Assembly (NCBI GenBank): GCA_905215775.1 | Contig: CAJMRM010000019.1 | Span: 1 to 44,677, forward strand | Origin: an uncultured bacterium | GTDB lineage: Bacteria > Bacillota > Clostridia > Lachnospirales > Lachnospiraceae | Reading direction: 5' to 3' | DNA: 44,677 nucleotides | Part shown: piece by piece, positions 31,851 to 40,654 of the stretch | Layout: every line of letters begins with the position of its first letter | How positions within the stretch are numbered: position 1 is the first letter of the stretch | Position numbers and translations under genes: made by a program | Notes under the pieces: generated by a model | The model's database searches: none | Told to the model about the DNA's origin: nothing | What the model saw: only the letters and a program-made list of their open reading frames with translations

Positions 31851-33218
31851 ATGCCAAATGAAGTGATGGAAAATGCAGAGAAGGAGGAGCTTTTAAGGCT
31901 GGCCGGAGAAAAAAAGTACAGGCAGCTGAAGGAAGCGCTCCTGGAGCTGAATGAGGTGGATATCGCCTTATTTATGGAAGAGCTGGATTCAGAAAAGACC
32001 GTGATCGTATTCCGCATGCTGCCCAAGGCTCTGGCCACGGATGTGTTCGCAGAGCTTCCGGCGGAAAAACAGAGCCATATCATCAACAGCATCACTGATA
32101 AGGAGCTGTCAGAGATCGTAGAGGATCTGTATGTGGACGATGCGGTGGATATGCTGGAGGAGCTGCCGGCAACGGTGGTGCGCCGTGTCCTGAAAAATAC
32201 GACGCCGGATACGCGAAAGCTCATCAACCAGTTTTTAAATTACCCGGAGAACAGCGCCGGAAGTATCATGACGGCTGAGTATGTAGGTCTGAAAAAGGGC
32301 ATGACCGTGGAGCAGTCCTTTGCCTATATCCGCTGCCACGGCGTGGATTCGGAGACCATCTACACCTGCTATGTCATGGATGAAAAGCGTCATCTGGAAG
32401 GCGTGGTCACGGTCAAGGAGCTTTTAATGAACGCCTATGAGACCCGCCTGGAAACCATCATGGACACCCATGTGATCAAGGTGACCACCACCGAGGACCA
32501 GGAGGCGGTGGCGGATATGATGAATAAATACGGTCTTTTATGTATCCCTGTGGTGGACAGCGAGGACCGTCTGGTGGGAATCATTACCGTAGACGACGTG
32601 ATGGAGGTCATGGAGGAGGAGGCCACCGAGGACTTCGAGAAGATGGCCGCCATGCTGCCCAGCGAGAAGCCCTATTTAAAGACCAGCGTGTTCCAGCTGG
32701 CGAAAAACAGGATTCCGTGGCTTTTGATCCTGATGCTGTCCAGTACAATTACAGGTGCGATCCTGGTAAAATATGAAACCGCCTTTGCTGCGGTACCGCT
32801 GCTTGTGAGCTTTATTCCGATGCTGATGGATACCGGGGGAAACTCGGGAAGCCAGAGCAGCACCATGGTCATCCGCGGTATGGCCCTGGGAGAGATCGAG
32901 CCGTCGGATGTATTGAAGGTTTTATGGAAAGAGATCCGGGTCGGCTTTATGGTCGGCTTTGTACTGGCGGTGGTGAACTTTATCCGTCTGATGATCCAGT
33001 ATCCAGGAAATACGATGATCTGCGTCACGGTGGTCATCAGTATGTTTGCGACCGTAGTGGCGGCCAAGACTATCGGCTGTACCCTGCCCATCGGGGCCAA
33101 GGTGCTGAAGCTGGATCCGGCCATTATGGCCTCGCCCATGATCACCACCATTGTGGACGCCGTGAGTCTAATGGTATATTTTAATCTGGCCTGCCGTCTG
33201 CTGGATATGGCGGCATAA
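31851..33218 (+). CDS. mgtE: Magnesium transporter MgtE
   Basis: Mg2+ channel of the inner membrane, gated by cytoplasmic Mg2+ binding. The ATG at 31851 is chosen: GGAGG (31838-31842) lies 8 bp before it, and the GTG at 31836 falls within that site. The product is 455 residues. The N-terminal acidic helical superhelix (about 1-130: FMEELDSEKTVIVFRMLP, LPATVVRRVLKN) is followed by a tandem CBS pair (about 130-250: SIMTAEYVGLKKGMTVEQ, TEDQEAVADMMNKYGL, RLVGIITVDDVMEVMEEEA), then five membrane helices with the pore motif MDTGGNSGSQSS near residue 325 and LDPAIMASPMITTIVD near the end. It has its own promoter and the long structured leader described separately. Confidence 0.97.
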   Translation: MPNEVMENAEKEELLRLAGEKKYRQLKEALLELNEVDIALFMEELDSEKTVIVFRMLPKALATDVFAELPAEKQSHIINSITDKELSEIVEDLYVDDAVDMLEELPATVVRRVLKNTTPDTRKLINQFLNYPENSAGSIMTAEYVGLKKGMTVEQSFAYIRCHGVDSETIYTCYVMDEKRHLEGVVTVKELLMNAYETRLETIMDTHVIKVTTTEDQEAVADMMNKYGLLCIPVVDSEDRLVGIITVDDVMEVMEEEATEDFEKMAAMLPSEKPYLKTSVFQLAKNRIPWLLILMLSSTITGAILVKYETAFAAVPLLVSFIPMLMDTGGNSGSQSSTMVIRGMALGEIEPSDVLKVLWKEIRVGFMVGFVLAVVNFIRLMIQYPGNTMICVTVVISMFATVVAAKTIGCTLPIGAKVLKLDPAIMASPMITTIVDAVSLMVYFNLACRLLDMAA

Positions 33219-33272
33219 GAAGAAGGAACAGAGGATCCCCTTAAAACTATGGAAATGACAGGAGAGAAAAAA

Positions 33273-34724
33273 ATGGGAAAAGTAAGAACAAGATTTGCGC
33301 CGAGCCCCACAGGCCGGATGCATGTGGGAAACTTAAGGACTGCGCTTTACACATATCTGATCGCCAAGCATGAGGGCGGGGATTTCATCCTCCGCATCGA
33401 GGACACGGACCAGGAGCGGTACGTGGAGGGGGCGGTGGACATCATCTACCGCACCATGGAAAAAACAGGACTGATCCACGATGAGGGACCGGATAAGGAC
33501 GGCGGATACGGCCCTTATGTACAGAGTGAGCGCCAGAGATCCGGGATCTATATGGAATATGCAAAGAAGCTGGTGGAAAAGGGCGAGGCATATTACTGCT
33601 TCTGCACCCAGGAGCGTCTGGATTCCTTAAAGAAGAATGTCAACGGCGAGGAGATCATGGCCTATGATAAGCACTGCCTGGGCCTTTCCAAGGAAGAGGT
33701 GGAGGCCAACTTAAAGGCCGGAATGCCCTTTGTGATCCGTCAGAACAATCCTAAGGAGGGAACCACCACCTTCCACGACGACATCTACGGCGATATCAGC
33801 GTGGATAACTCGGAGCTGGACGACATGGTCCTTATCAAATCCGACGGCTATCCCACCTACAACTTTGCCAACGTGGTGGACGACCACCTGATGGGGATCA
33901 CCCATGTGGTAAGAGGAAATGAGTATCTGTCCTCTTCCCCCAAATACAACCGCCTTTACGAGGCCTTTGGCTGGGAGGTTCCGGTGTACGTCCACTGTCC
34001 GACCATCACCAACGAGGAGCATAAGAAATTAAGTAAGAGAAGCGGCCATTCCTCCTTTGAAGACCTTCTGGAGCAGGGCTTTTTAACGGAGGCCATCGTA
34101 AACTTCGTGGCTCTTTTGGGCTGGTCCCCGGCGGGCAACCAGGAGTTCTTTACCCTGGAGGAGCTGGTGAAGGAATTTGATTACCACAATATGAGCAAAT
34201 CCCCGGCAGTCTTTGATATGACAAAGCTGCGCTGGATGAACGGGGAATATTTAAAGAAAATGGAGTTTGATCCCTTCTACGCCCAGGCAGAGCCTTATTT
34301 AAAAGCAGCCATTACAAAGCCCCTGGACCTTAAGAAGATCGCTGCCATGGTAAAGACCCGGATCGAGGTGTTCCCGGACATCGCAGCCCAGGTGGATTTC
34401 TTCGAGGCACTTCCGGAATATGATCCGGAGATGTTTGTCCATAAGAAGATGAAGACCACAAAGGAGACCTCCCTGGAGACCTTAAAAGAAGTCCTTCCTC
34501 TTCTGGAGGCCCAGGAGGACTATTCCAACGACGCTCTTTACGAGACCCTGGCCGGATATGTGGCAGAAAAGGGCGTAAAGACCGGCTTTGTGATGTGGCC
34601 CATCCGCACGGCTGTTTCAGGAAAACAGATGACGCCGGCGGGAGCCACCGAGATCATGGAGGTCCTTGGAAAAGAGGAGTCCCTGGAGAGGATCAGAAAG
34701 GGAATCGCGCTTCTGGAGGCCTAG
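33273..34724 (+). CDS. gltX: Glutamyl-tRNA synthetase
   Basis: Charges tRNA-Glu (and in many Firmicutes also tRNA-Gln for later amidation). The ATG at 33273 follows GGAGAG; the frame opens at 33249 but without a better site. The product is 483 residues. The class I HIGH-like motif is SPTGRMHVGN (residues 11-20), and the KMSKS-like loop is KKLSKRSG (about 251-258). DTDQER after the first helix and YPTYNFANVVDDHLMGITHV near 195 are typical GluRS motifs. No T-box was seen upstream. gatCAB genes are outside the window, so discriminating or non-discriminating status is open. Confidence 0.97.
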   Translation: MGKVRTRFAPSPTGRMHVGNLRTALYTYLIAKHEGGDFILRIEDTDQERYVEGAVDIIYRTMEKTGLIHDEGPDKDGGYGPYVQSERQRSGIYMEYAKKLVEKGEAYYCFCTQERLDSLKKNVNGEEIMAYDKHCLGLSKEEVEANLKAGMPFVIRQNNPKEGTTTFHDDIYGDISVDNSELDDMVLIKSDGYPTYNFANVVDDHLMGITHVVRGNEYLSSSPKYNRLYEAFGWEVPVYVHCPTITNEEHKKLSKRSGHSSFEDLLEQGFLTEAIVNFVALLGWSPAGNQEFFTLEELVKEFDYHNMSKSPAVFDMTKLRWMNGEYLKKMEFDPFYAQAEPYLKAAITKPLDLKKIAAMVKTRIEVFPDIAAQVDFFEALPEYDPEMFVHKKMKTTKETSLETLKEVLPLLEAQEDYSNDALYETLAGYVAEKGVKTGFVMWPIRTAVSGKQMTPAGATEIMEVLGKEESLERIRKGIALLEA

Positions 34725-34745
34725 GACAGAAAAGAGGGGATACGG

Positions 34746-35513
34746 ATGAAAAAAATATGGGTCTGCGGTCTGGCGGCAGCCATGTCTGCGGCTGTGACGG
34801 TTCCGGCTTTTGCCGGAACATGGAAGCAGGATCTGAGCCGCCCGGCCGTCCAGGACGGCACCAGCGGCTGGTGGTATCAGAACGACGACGGGACGTATCC
34901 GGCCAACGGCTGGTTCTGGCTGGATGGGGACCAGAACGGCGTGGCGGAGAGCTACCGGTTTGACGGAAACGGCTGGATGTTCGCTTCTTCTGTGGTGGAC
35001 GGCTTTGAAGTCAATGAAAACGGCGCATGGACGGTGGACGGAGTGGTCCAGACGAAATATGCGGAGCCCGGCAGTACAGGGAACAGCGGGGAGACCGAGA
35101 GCCCGGCGGCCGGTGCGGGGATGACCGACGAGGAAGCGTACGAAGCGATCATCTCCCTGAAGAAAACGTATCCGGAGGGAAAAAAATGGACCAATGAAAA
35201 TACCTTCCGCCGGAATTTCTCCATCGGAGCCGGCTGTGCGGGCTTTGCTTACATGGTCCAGGATACGCTTTACGGATCCTCCGCCTCATATGAAGTGCAT
35301 GACCGCCTGGATCGGGAAGCGCTCCGGGTGGGAGACCATATCCGGATGTACAACAATCAGGGCGGTGAGCATTCGGTGATCATCCTGACCATTGGCAAGG
35401 ATTTCGTTACTGTGGCCGAGGGCAACTTCAATTCCTCCATCCATTGGGGGAGAAGGATCAGCATGGACGATCTGGAGGAGGCTTTTATCTACCGGGAGAC
35501 TGTCAGCAGGTAA
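34746..35513 (+). CDS. Secreted repeat protein with C-terminal papain-like domain
   Basis: A 255-residue exported protein. Residues 1-24 are a signal peptide (VPAFAG at the cleavage site). Residues 25-100 carry choline-binding-type aromatic/Gly repeats (SGWWYQNDDGTYPANGW, SYRFDGNGW, ENGAWTVDG), and a Ser/Gly/Glu linker runs to 125. The C-terminal part looks like a CHAP/NlpC-type cysteine peptidase: Cys164 in GAGCAGFAY, His209 in GGEHSVIILTI and Asn227 or Glu225 in AEGNFNSS. A wall-acting hydrolase or amidase is plausible but not shown. It lies 21 bp after gltX and abuts the helicase gene (stop and next ATG adjacent), so it is translated from the same message. Confidence 0.7.
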   Translation: MKKIWVCGLAAAMSAAVTVPAFAGTWKQDLSRPAVQDGTSGWWYQNDDGTYPANGWFWLDGDQNGVAESYRFDGNGWMFASSVVDGFEVNENGAWTVDGVVQTKYAEPGSTGNSGETESPAAGAGMTDEEAYEAIISLKKTYPEGKKWTNENTFRRNFSIGAGCAGFAYMVQDTLYGSSASYEVHDRLDREALRVGDHIRMYNNQGGEHSVIILTIGKDFVTVAEGNFNSSIHWGRRISMDDLEEAFIYRETVSR

Positions 35514-37364
35514 ATGATGAAATTTAATGAAGCGCAGAAAACGGCCCTGTCTCACAAGACGGGGCCTATGATGGTCCTGGCGGGGCCGGGGTCCGGAAAG
35601 ACCACCGTGATTACCCACAGGATCGCAGGACTCCTGGCGTCCGGGGTTCGGCCGTCGGAGATCCTTGTGATCACCTTTACAAAGGCGTCAGCCAGGGAGA
35701 TGGAAGAACGGTTCCGTTCCCTGGGACCGGCGGACAGAGAAAACGATACGGAAAGTGGAAGGGTGACCTTTGGTACCTTCCACTCTGTTTTTTACAGGAT
35801 CCTTAAGCTGGCGTACCGGTTCCCGGCAGACTGTATCCTGGGAGAAGAGGAAAAACGCCAGTATTTCAGGGAGTTTCTGGACGCCTCCCAGCTGGAGGTG
35901 GAGGACGAGGGGGAGTTCATCTCTGCCGTGATCAATGAGATCAGCTATGTAAAGGGCAGTCAGATGGATCTTTCCTGCTACTATTCCCAGAACTGCCCGG
36001 AGGAGTGGTTTAAAAAGCTTTACATGGGGTACGAGAGCATGCTCCGGGCCAGGGGGAAGCTGGACTTTGACGATATGCTGGTCATGTGCCATGAGCTGTT
36101 TTCCCAGAGAAAGGATATCCTTTCTGCCTGGCAGAGGAAGTTCCGGTATATCCTGGTGGATGAATTCCAGGATATTAACCGGATCCAGTATGAGGTCGTA
36201 AGGATGCTGGCGCTGCCGGAAAACAATCTGTTCATCGTGGGCGACGACGACCAGTCCATATACCGGTTCCGGGGGGCTAAGCCGGAGATCATGCTGGGCT
36301 TTGAAAAGGATTATCCGGAGGCCCGCCGGGTGCTGCTGGCGGAAAATTACCGGTCCTCCAGGGAGATCGTGGAAACCTCCTTAAGGCTCATAGCCCACAA
36401 CCAGGTCCGTTTTAAAAAGGAGCTGGTCCCCGTCCATGGACCTGGCCGTCCTGTGGATCTCTCCGTTTACGAAAATCCCCTGGCAGAGGCCGAGGAAACG
36501 GCCAGAAGGATCCGCCGGTACGCCCAGGCTGGATATGGCTATGAGGATATGGCTGTTCTTTTCAGGACGGGAAACGGGACGGGGCTTCTGGCGGAAAAGC
36601 TGATGGAATACAATATTCCATTTTCCATGCGGGATGCAGTTCCCAGTCTTTACGGCCACTGGATCGCAAGGGATCTGCTGGCGTACCTGGAGCTGGGCTA
36701 CGGAGGCCGGGCGCGCAGCGATTTTTTCCGGATCATGAACCGGCCCAACCGGTATTTTTCCAGAGATGCCTTTGAAACGCCTCTGGTCTCCCTGGACCGG
36801 GTAAGGGATTTTTACCGGGACCGGGACTGGATGCAGGAGCGGGTCCTGGACCTGGAGGGGGATCTTCGGACCATCGGGCGGCTGAAGCCCGGCCCGGCGA
36901 TCCATTACATCCGCCAGGCTGTGGGCTATGACACATATTTAAAGGAATTTGCCGGATTCCGGAGGATCCGGCCAGAGGAATTTTTGGATATTGCCAGCCA
37001 GATCGAGGAACGGGCAGCCGGCTTTTCTGACCTGGAGGAATGGAAGGAGCATATCCGGCAGTATGAGGAGACACTGAAGGAAAAGGGACGGGAAGCAAAG
37101 GGAGCGGGAAGGCCGGAGGGAGTAACGCTCTCCACCATGCACAGCGCCAAGGGGCTGGAATACGGGATCGTCTTTGTGGTGGACGCCAATGAGGGCATTG
37201 TTCCCCATCATAAGGCGGGACTTCCGGCGGATATTGAGGAGGAGCGGCGGCTCTTTTATGTGGCCATGACCCGGGCCAGGGAGCGGCTCCATATCCTGGC
37301 GGTGAAGGAGCGGTATCACCGGAAGCAGGAGATTTCCCGGTTCGTGAGGGAATGCATGGAATAA
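35514..37364 (+). CDS. UvrD/PcrA-type ATP-dependent DNA helicase
   Basis: Superfamily 1A 3'-5' helicase, 616 residues. Motifs in order: Walker A AGPGSGKTT (residues 23-31), VDEFQDINRIQYEVV (Walker B) near 213, GDDDQSIYRFRGA near 240, STMHSAKGLEYGIVFV near 538, and EERRLFYVAMTRARERLHI near 568. It is shorter than PcrA or UvrD (about 720-750), lacking most of the C-terminal tail, so it is a paralogue rather than the main PcrA. The ATG follows the preceding stop directly and lacks a strong own ribosome binding site; translation is probably coupled. Role likely in DNA repair. Confidence 0.9.
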   Translation: MMKFNEAQKTALSHKTGPMMVLAGPGSGKTTVITHRIAGLLASGVRPSEILVITFTKASAREMEERFRSLGPADRENDTESGRVTFGTFHSVFYRILKLAYRFPADCILGEEEKRQYFREFLDASQLEVEDEGEFISAVINEISYVKGSQMDLSCYYSQNCPEEWFKKLYMGYESMLRARGKLDFDDMLVMCHELFSQRKDILSAWQRKFRYILVDEFQDINRIQYEVVRMLALPENNLFIVGDDDQSIYRFRGAKPEIMLGFEKDYPEARRVLLAENYRSSREIVETSLRLIAHNQVRFKKELVPVHGPGRPVDLSVYENPLAEAEETARRIRRYAQAGYGYEDMAVLFRTGNGTGLLAEKLMEYNIPFSMRDAVPSLYGHWIARDLLAYLELGYGGRARSDFFRIMNRPNRYFSRDAFETPLVSLDRVRDFYRDRDWMQERVLDLEGDLRTIGRLKPGPAIHYIRQAVGYDTYLKEFAGFRRIRPEEFLDIASQIEERAAGFSDLEEWKEHIRQYEETLKEKGREAKGAGRPEGVTLSTMHSAKGLEYGIVFVVDANEGIVPHHKAGLPADIEEERRLFYVAMTRARERLHILAVKERYHRKQEISRFVRECME

Positions 37365-37417
37365 AGGACCGGCAGAAGAACAGGGACCACAAAAATATGG
37401 AAAGAGGGAACGGTTTT

Positions 37418-37933
37418 ATGGGACTGGTGCATATTTACTGCGGAGACGGAAAGGGAAAGACCAGCGCGGCGGTGGGACTGGCCGTCCGGGCGGCCGGCCG
37501 GGGGCTCCGGGTGGTGATGGTCCGTTTTTTAAAAAGCGACGATTCCGGGGAGGTGGCCGTACTGGACCGCATTCCGGGGATCACGGTGATCCCATGTGAA
37601 AAGACCTTCGGCTTCGTTTCGGCCATGGACCGGGAAACAAGGGAAAGGGCTGCGCAGTGGAATCTGGAGCAGTTTTACCGGGCTACGGAGCTGGCAGAAA
37701 AGGCAGATCTTCTGATCCTGGACGAGATCATGGCAGCCATGACCTACGGCATGGTTCCCGAGGACCGGGTCCTGGATTTCCTGGGATCCCGGCCAGAGGG
37801 GCTGGAGGTGGTGCTGACCGGCAGATCGCCTTCGGAGCGGATCCTTAAGGCCGCCGATTATGTGTCGGAGCTCCGGAAGATCAAGCATCCCTACGACCGT
37901 GGGATTTTGGCAAGAAAGGGAATTGAGTATTGA
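37418..37933 (+). CDS. cobO: Cob(I)yrinic acid a,c-diamide / cobalamin adenosyltransferase, CobA-type
   Basis: Adenosylates the corrinoid cobalt during cobalamin biosynthesis or salvage. The ATG at 37418 follows AGAGGGAA; upstream in-frame ATGs exist but have weaker sites. The product is 171 residues, slightly shorter than E. coli BtuR (196). The P-loop GDGKGKTSAAVG (residues 9-20) is the CobA/CobO/BtuR type, followed by RFLKSDDSGE, LLILDEIMAAMTYGMV near 104 and VVLTGRSPSERI near 136. It follows the helicase by 53 bp. No other cobalamin gene is in the window. Confidence 0.9.
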   Translation: MGLVHIYCGDGKGKTSAAVGLAVRAAGRGLRVVMVRFLKSDDSGEVAVLDRIPGITVIPCEKTFGFVSAMDRETRERAAQWNLEQFYRATELAEKADLLILDEIMAAMTYGMVPEDRVLDFLGSRPEGLEVVLTGRSPSERILKAADYVSELRKIKHPYDRGILARKGIEY

Positions 37934-37945
37934 TTTTTACGGGGT

Positions 37946-37974
37946 TTGCTGATATGCTGTATTTACCTTATAAA
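37946..37974 (+). promoter_or_regulatory. Promoter of the DUF1292 gene
   Basis: TTGCTG (37946-37951), 17 bp, TATAAA (37969-37974), about 35 bp before the ATG at 38009. Confidence 0.65.
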
Positions 37975-38008
37975 ATATGGTACATTTGAAAAAAAGAGAG
38001 GAACGGTT

Positions 38009-38353
38009 ATGGCAAACGAAAATTTAAAGAACGGTCTTGGAAATCCGGACGCTGAGAATGATGAAGAGATGACAGTAACCCTGACTCTGGACGACGGCAC
38101 AGAGCTGGAGTGTGTGGTGCTGACGATCTTTGAGGCTGGAGAAAAGGAGTATATCGCCCTTCTTCCCCTGGACGGCAGGGAAGCCGAAGACGGAGAGGTT
38201 TACTTATACCGTTATGTGGAAGATATCAATGGAAATCCGGACCTGGAGAACATTGACAGCGACGAGGAGTATGAGATCGTGGCAGATGCCTTTGACGAGC
38301 TTCTGGACTCCGCGGAGTACGACGAGCTGGTCAGTGAGGACGAGGTGGAATAG
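38009..38353 (+). CDS. DUF1292 family protein
   Basis: A 114-residue, very acidic soluble protein, start at ATG 38009 with AGAGAGGAAC upstream. It has the DUF1292 pattern (YrzB-like): TVTLTLDDGTELECVVLTIF near residue 22, EKEYIALLPLD near 47, VYLYRYVED near 66, and the Glu/Asp-rich tail DEEYEIVADAFDELLD. The family has no known function and is often found near ruvX and alaS in Firmicutes, which is not the case here. Confidence 0.9.
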   Translation: MANENLKNGLGNPDAENDEEMTVTLTLDDGTELECVVLTIFEAGEKEYIALLPLDGREAEDGEVYLYRYVEDINGNPDLENIDSDEEYEIVADAFDELLDSAEYDELVSEDEVE

Positions 38354-38405
38354 GTTTCCTGAAAACAGGCCTCTCTGGCAGGACAGAGAGAGCGGAAAAT
38401 GCAGG

Positions 38406-38457
38406 ATGGGTGCCGCATGGGAGCCGGTTTTCGGCCTGCCCCTGGGGCATCCTTTTT
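38406..38457 (+). terminator. Possible terminator after the DUF1292 gene
   Basis: A GC-rich stretch with GGATG near 38406 pairing with CATCC at about 38448-38452, and internal GCCGG/CGGC, followed by TTTTTT. The inner pairing is ambiguous. Confidence 0.5.
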
Positions 38458-38493
38458 TGTTCCGTTTTTAGGGGATGCAGCCGTAGAACATAG

Positions 38494-38530
38494 AAAAAAC
38501 CGGCTATCTGAGATTCAGATAACCGGTTTT
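38494..38530 (-). terminator. Terminator of the tRNA pair
   Basis: On the minus strand, AAAACCGG-TATCTGA pairs with TCAGATA-CCGGTTTT around a short loop, ending in T6. It lies just after tRNA-Glu. Confidence 0.88.
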
Positions 38531-38536
38531 CAATTA

Positions 38537-38608
38537 TGACCTGTCCGGGAATCGAACCCGGGTTTACGCCGTGAGAGGGCGTCGTCTTGACCGCTTGACC
38601 AACAGGCC
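38537..38608 (-). tRNA. tRNA-Glu (CTC)
   Basis: Minus-strand cloverleaf: acceptor GGCCTGT/ACAGGTC with discriminator A, D-arm GGTCAAGCGGTCAAGAC, anticodon loop CTCTCAC (anticodon CTC) on a CGCC/GGCG stem, and T-arm CCGGGTTCGATTCCCGG. The CCA end is not encoded. 72 nt. Confidence 0.95.
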
Positions 38609-38612
38609 GGAA

Positions 38613-38686
38613 TCGAGGCGACAAGATTCGAACTTGCGACCTCTGCGTCCCGAACGCAGCGCTCTACCAAACTGAGCCACGCCTCG
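38613..38686 (-). tRNA. tRNA-Pro (CGG)
   Basis: Minus-strand cloverleaf: acceptor CGAGGCG/CGCCTCG with discriminator A, D-arm GCTCAGTTTGGTAGAGC, anticodon loop TTCGGGA (anticodon CGG) on a CTGCG/CGCAG stem, and T-arm CAAGTTCGAATCTTG. It precedes tRNA-Glu by 4 nt on the same transcript. 74 nt, CCA not encoded. Confidence 0.95.
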
Positions 38687-38716
38687 ATATTGTGCTCTGT
38701 ATCAGCGAGCTCATTA

Positions 38717-38745
38717 ATAATACCATAGGGATTCAAAAAAAGCAA
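38717..38745 (-). promoter_or_regulatory. Promoter of the tRNA pair
   Basis: On the minus strand, TTGCTT (38745-38740) and TATTAT (38722-38717) are spaced by 17 bp, about 30 bp before tRNA-Pro. From here to 39035 the sequence is AT-rich and holds nothing else I recognise. Confidence 0.6.
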
Positions 38746-39035
38746 GAGAAAAATACAAAAAAATTCAAAAAATTTTAGTTTTCCCGAAACGGCCGGAAAG
38801 ACCTTATAAAATGGGAGGAGCCGGCGGGTTTTCCCGCCGGCCAAGTATGAAAAGTGTATAAAGGTCTGGTACCTTGTTACAGATAACAGGATACAGCAGA
38901 AATGTGACGAAAGTTTGGAATCTCTGTGAAGGAAGTGTGAAAGAAACAGAAAATAATTTTTATGAAACGGAACAGAATATAAAGAAATGAAAAAGGAAGG
39001 TGAAAATCCGGGCCGAAGATACTTCCATGAAATAG

Positions 39036-39064
39036 TTGCGGGAATTTGTTAAATGTTATACAAT
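39036..39064 (+). promoter_or_regulatory. Promoter of gpmI
   Basis: TTGCGG (39036-39041), 17 bp, TACAAT (39059-39064), about 48 bp before the start. Confidence 0.65.
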
Positions 39065-39112
39065 AGAAGCGTTTCTAAAGGATATTTACCAATAAAGGAG
39101 CGGAAGAAATAT

Positions 39113-40654
39113 ATGAGCAAAAAACCAGTGGTACTGATGATCCTGGATGGATATGGATTAAATAATGAAAAACGGGGCAATGCGGTCCTGGAGGCCAGCA
39201 CTCCGGTGATGGACCGGCTGATGAGAGAATGCCCCTTTGCGGAGGGAAATGCCAGCGGACTGGCCGTGGGCCTTCCTGACGGCCAGATGGGCAATTCTGA
39301 GGTGGGCCATCTGAACATGGGAGCCGGCCGTATTGTATATCAGGAGCTTACAAAGATCACCAAGGCCATTGAGGATGGGGATTTCTTTGAAAACAGCGAA
39401 TTTTTAAAGGCTGTGGAGAACTGTAAAAAGAACGGTTCCGCCCTGCATCTGATGGGACTGGTATCTGACGGAGGCGTACACAGCCATATGACCCATATCG
39501 TCGGGCTTTTGGAGCTGGCCAGGAGAAACGGGCTGGAGAAGGTGTTCGTACACTGCTTCCTGGACGGAAGAGATACGCCCCCGTCCTCTGGCCGGGAGTT
39601 TGTGGAGCAGCTGGAGGGAAAAATGAAGGAGCTGGGCGTTGGCAAGGTGGCATCTGTCATGGGCCGCTATTATGCCATGGACCGGGATAACCGCTGGGAC
39701 CGTGTGGAACTGGCTTACAGGGCTCTTACCAGAGGAGAGGGGAAAAAGGATCCCTGCGCCGCGGCTGCCGTACAGGCGTCCTACGACGAAGGAAAGACCG
39801 ACGAGTTCGTGGTTCCCACGGTGATCACTGAGAACGGCCAGCCGGTGGGCCTGGTCCAGGATAAGGACTCTGTGATCTTCTTCAATTTCCGTCCGGACCG
39901 GGCCAGGGAGATCACCCGGGCGTTCTGTGACGATGGCTTCACTGGCTTTGAACGGGATAAGAGGCTGGAGCTGGTTTACGTCTGCTTTACGGATTATGAC
40001 GAGACTATCCCCAATAAGCTGGTGGCCTTTAAAAAGGAAGCCATCACCAATACCCTGGGCCAGTTCCTGGCGGATCACCATATGACCCAGGCAAGGATCG
40101 CAGAAACAGAGAAATACGCCCATGTGACCTTCTTCTTCAACGGCGGGGTGGAGGAGCCCAATCCGGGAGAGGAGCGGATTTTGGTGAAGTCCCCCAAGGT
40201 TGCCACCTACGATCTTCAGCCGGAGATGAGCGCCCCGGCCGTATGCGATAAGCTGGTGGAGGCCATTGGTTCCGGAAAATATGACGTGATCATCATCAAC
40301 TTTGCAAACCCGGATATGGTGGGCCATACGGGAGTGGAAAATGCGGCCATCCAGGCCGTGGAGGCCGTGGATGCCTGTGTGGGCAGGGCCGTGGAGGCCA
40401 TTGAGAAGGCGGACGGCGTACTGTTCATCTGTGCCGACCATGGAAACGTGGAGCAGCTGGTGGATTATGAGACCGGAGAGCCCTTTACAGCCCATACGAC
40501 AAACCCGGTGCCGTTTATCCTGGTGAACGCGGGCGCCGGATATGGACTCAGAGAGGGAGGCTGCCTGGCAGATATTGCTCCGACGCTGATCGAGCTCATG
40601 GGAATGGAGCAGCCGAAGGAGATGACCGGAAAATCCCTGCTGGTGAGGCGGTAG
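39113..40654 (+). CDS. gpmI: 2,3-bisphosphoglycerate-independent phosphoglycerate mutase
   Basis: Glycolytic enzyme interconverting 3- and 2-phosphoglycerate, Mn-dependent. The ATG at 39113 follows AAAGGAGCGG; the frame is open further upstream but the promoter lies there. The product is 513 residues, normal. Metal and catalytic residues: Asp12 in LMILDGYGL, Ser62 in QMGNSEVGHLNMGAGR (the phosphoserine), HSH in GVHSHMTH near 121, DGRDTPP near 152, RPDRAREI near 259, CADHGNVE near 441, and the metal His in TAHTTNPVPF near 460. It stands alone with its own promoter and terminator. Confidence 0.98.
   Translation: MSKKPVVLMILDGYGLNNEKRGNAVLEASTPVMDRLMRECPFAEGNASGLAVGLPDGQMGNSEVGHLNMGAGRIVYQELTKITKAIEDGDFFENSEFLKAVENCKKNGSALHLMGLVSDGGVHSHMTHIVGLLELARRNGLEKVFVHCFLDGRDTPPSSGREFVEQLEGKMKELGVGKVASVMGRYYAMDRDNRWDRVELAYRALTRGEGKKDPCAAAAVQASYDEGKTDEFVVPTVITENGQPVGLVQDKDSVIFFNFRPDRAREITRAFCDDGFTGFERDKRLELVYVCFTDYDETIPNKLVAFKKEAITNTLGQFLADHHMTQARIAETEKYAHVTFFFNGGVEEPNPGEERILVKSPKVATYDLQPEMSAPAVCDKLVEAIGSGKYDVIIINFANPDMVGHTGVENAAIQAVEAVDACVGRAVEAIEKADGVLFICADHGNVEQLVDYETGEPFTAHTTNPVPFILVNAGAGYGLREGGCLADIAPTLIELMGMEQPKEMTGKSLLVRR

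Noticed and set aside
33219..33272. T-box leader for gltX
   Set aside because: The gap is only about 50 nt and lacks the T-box sequence.
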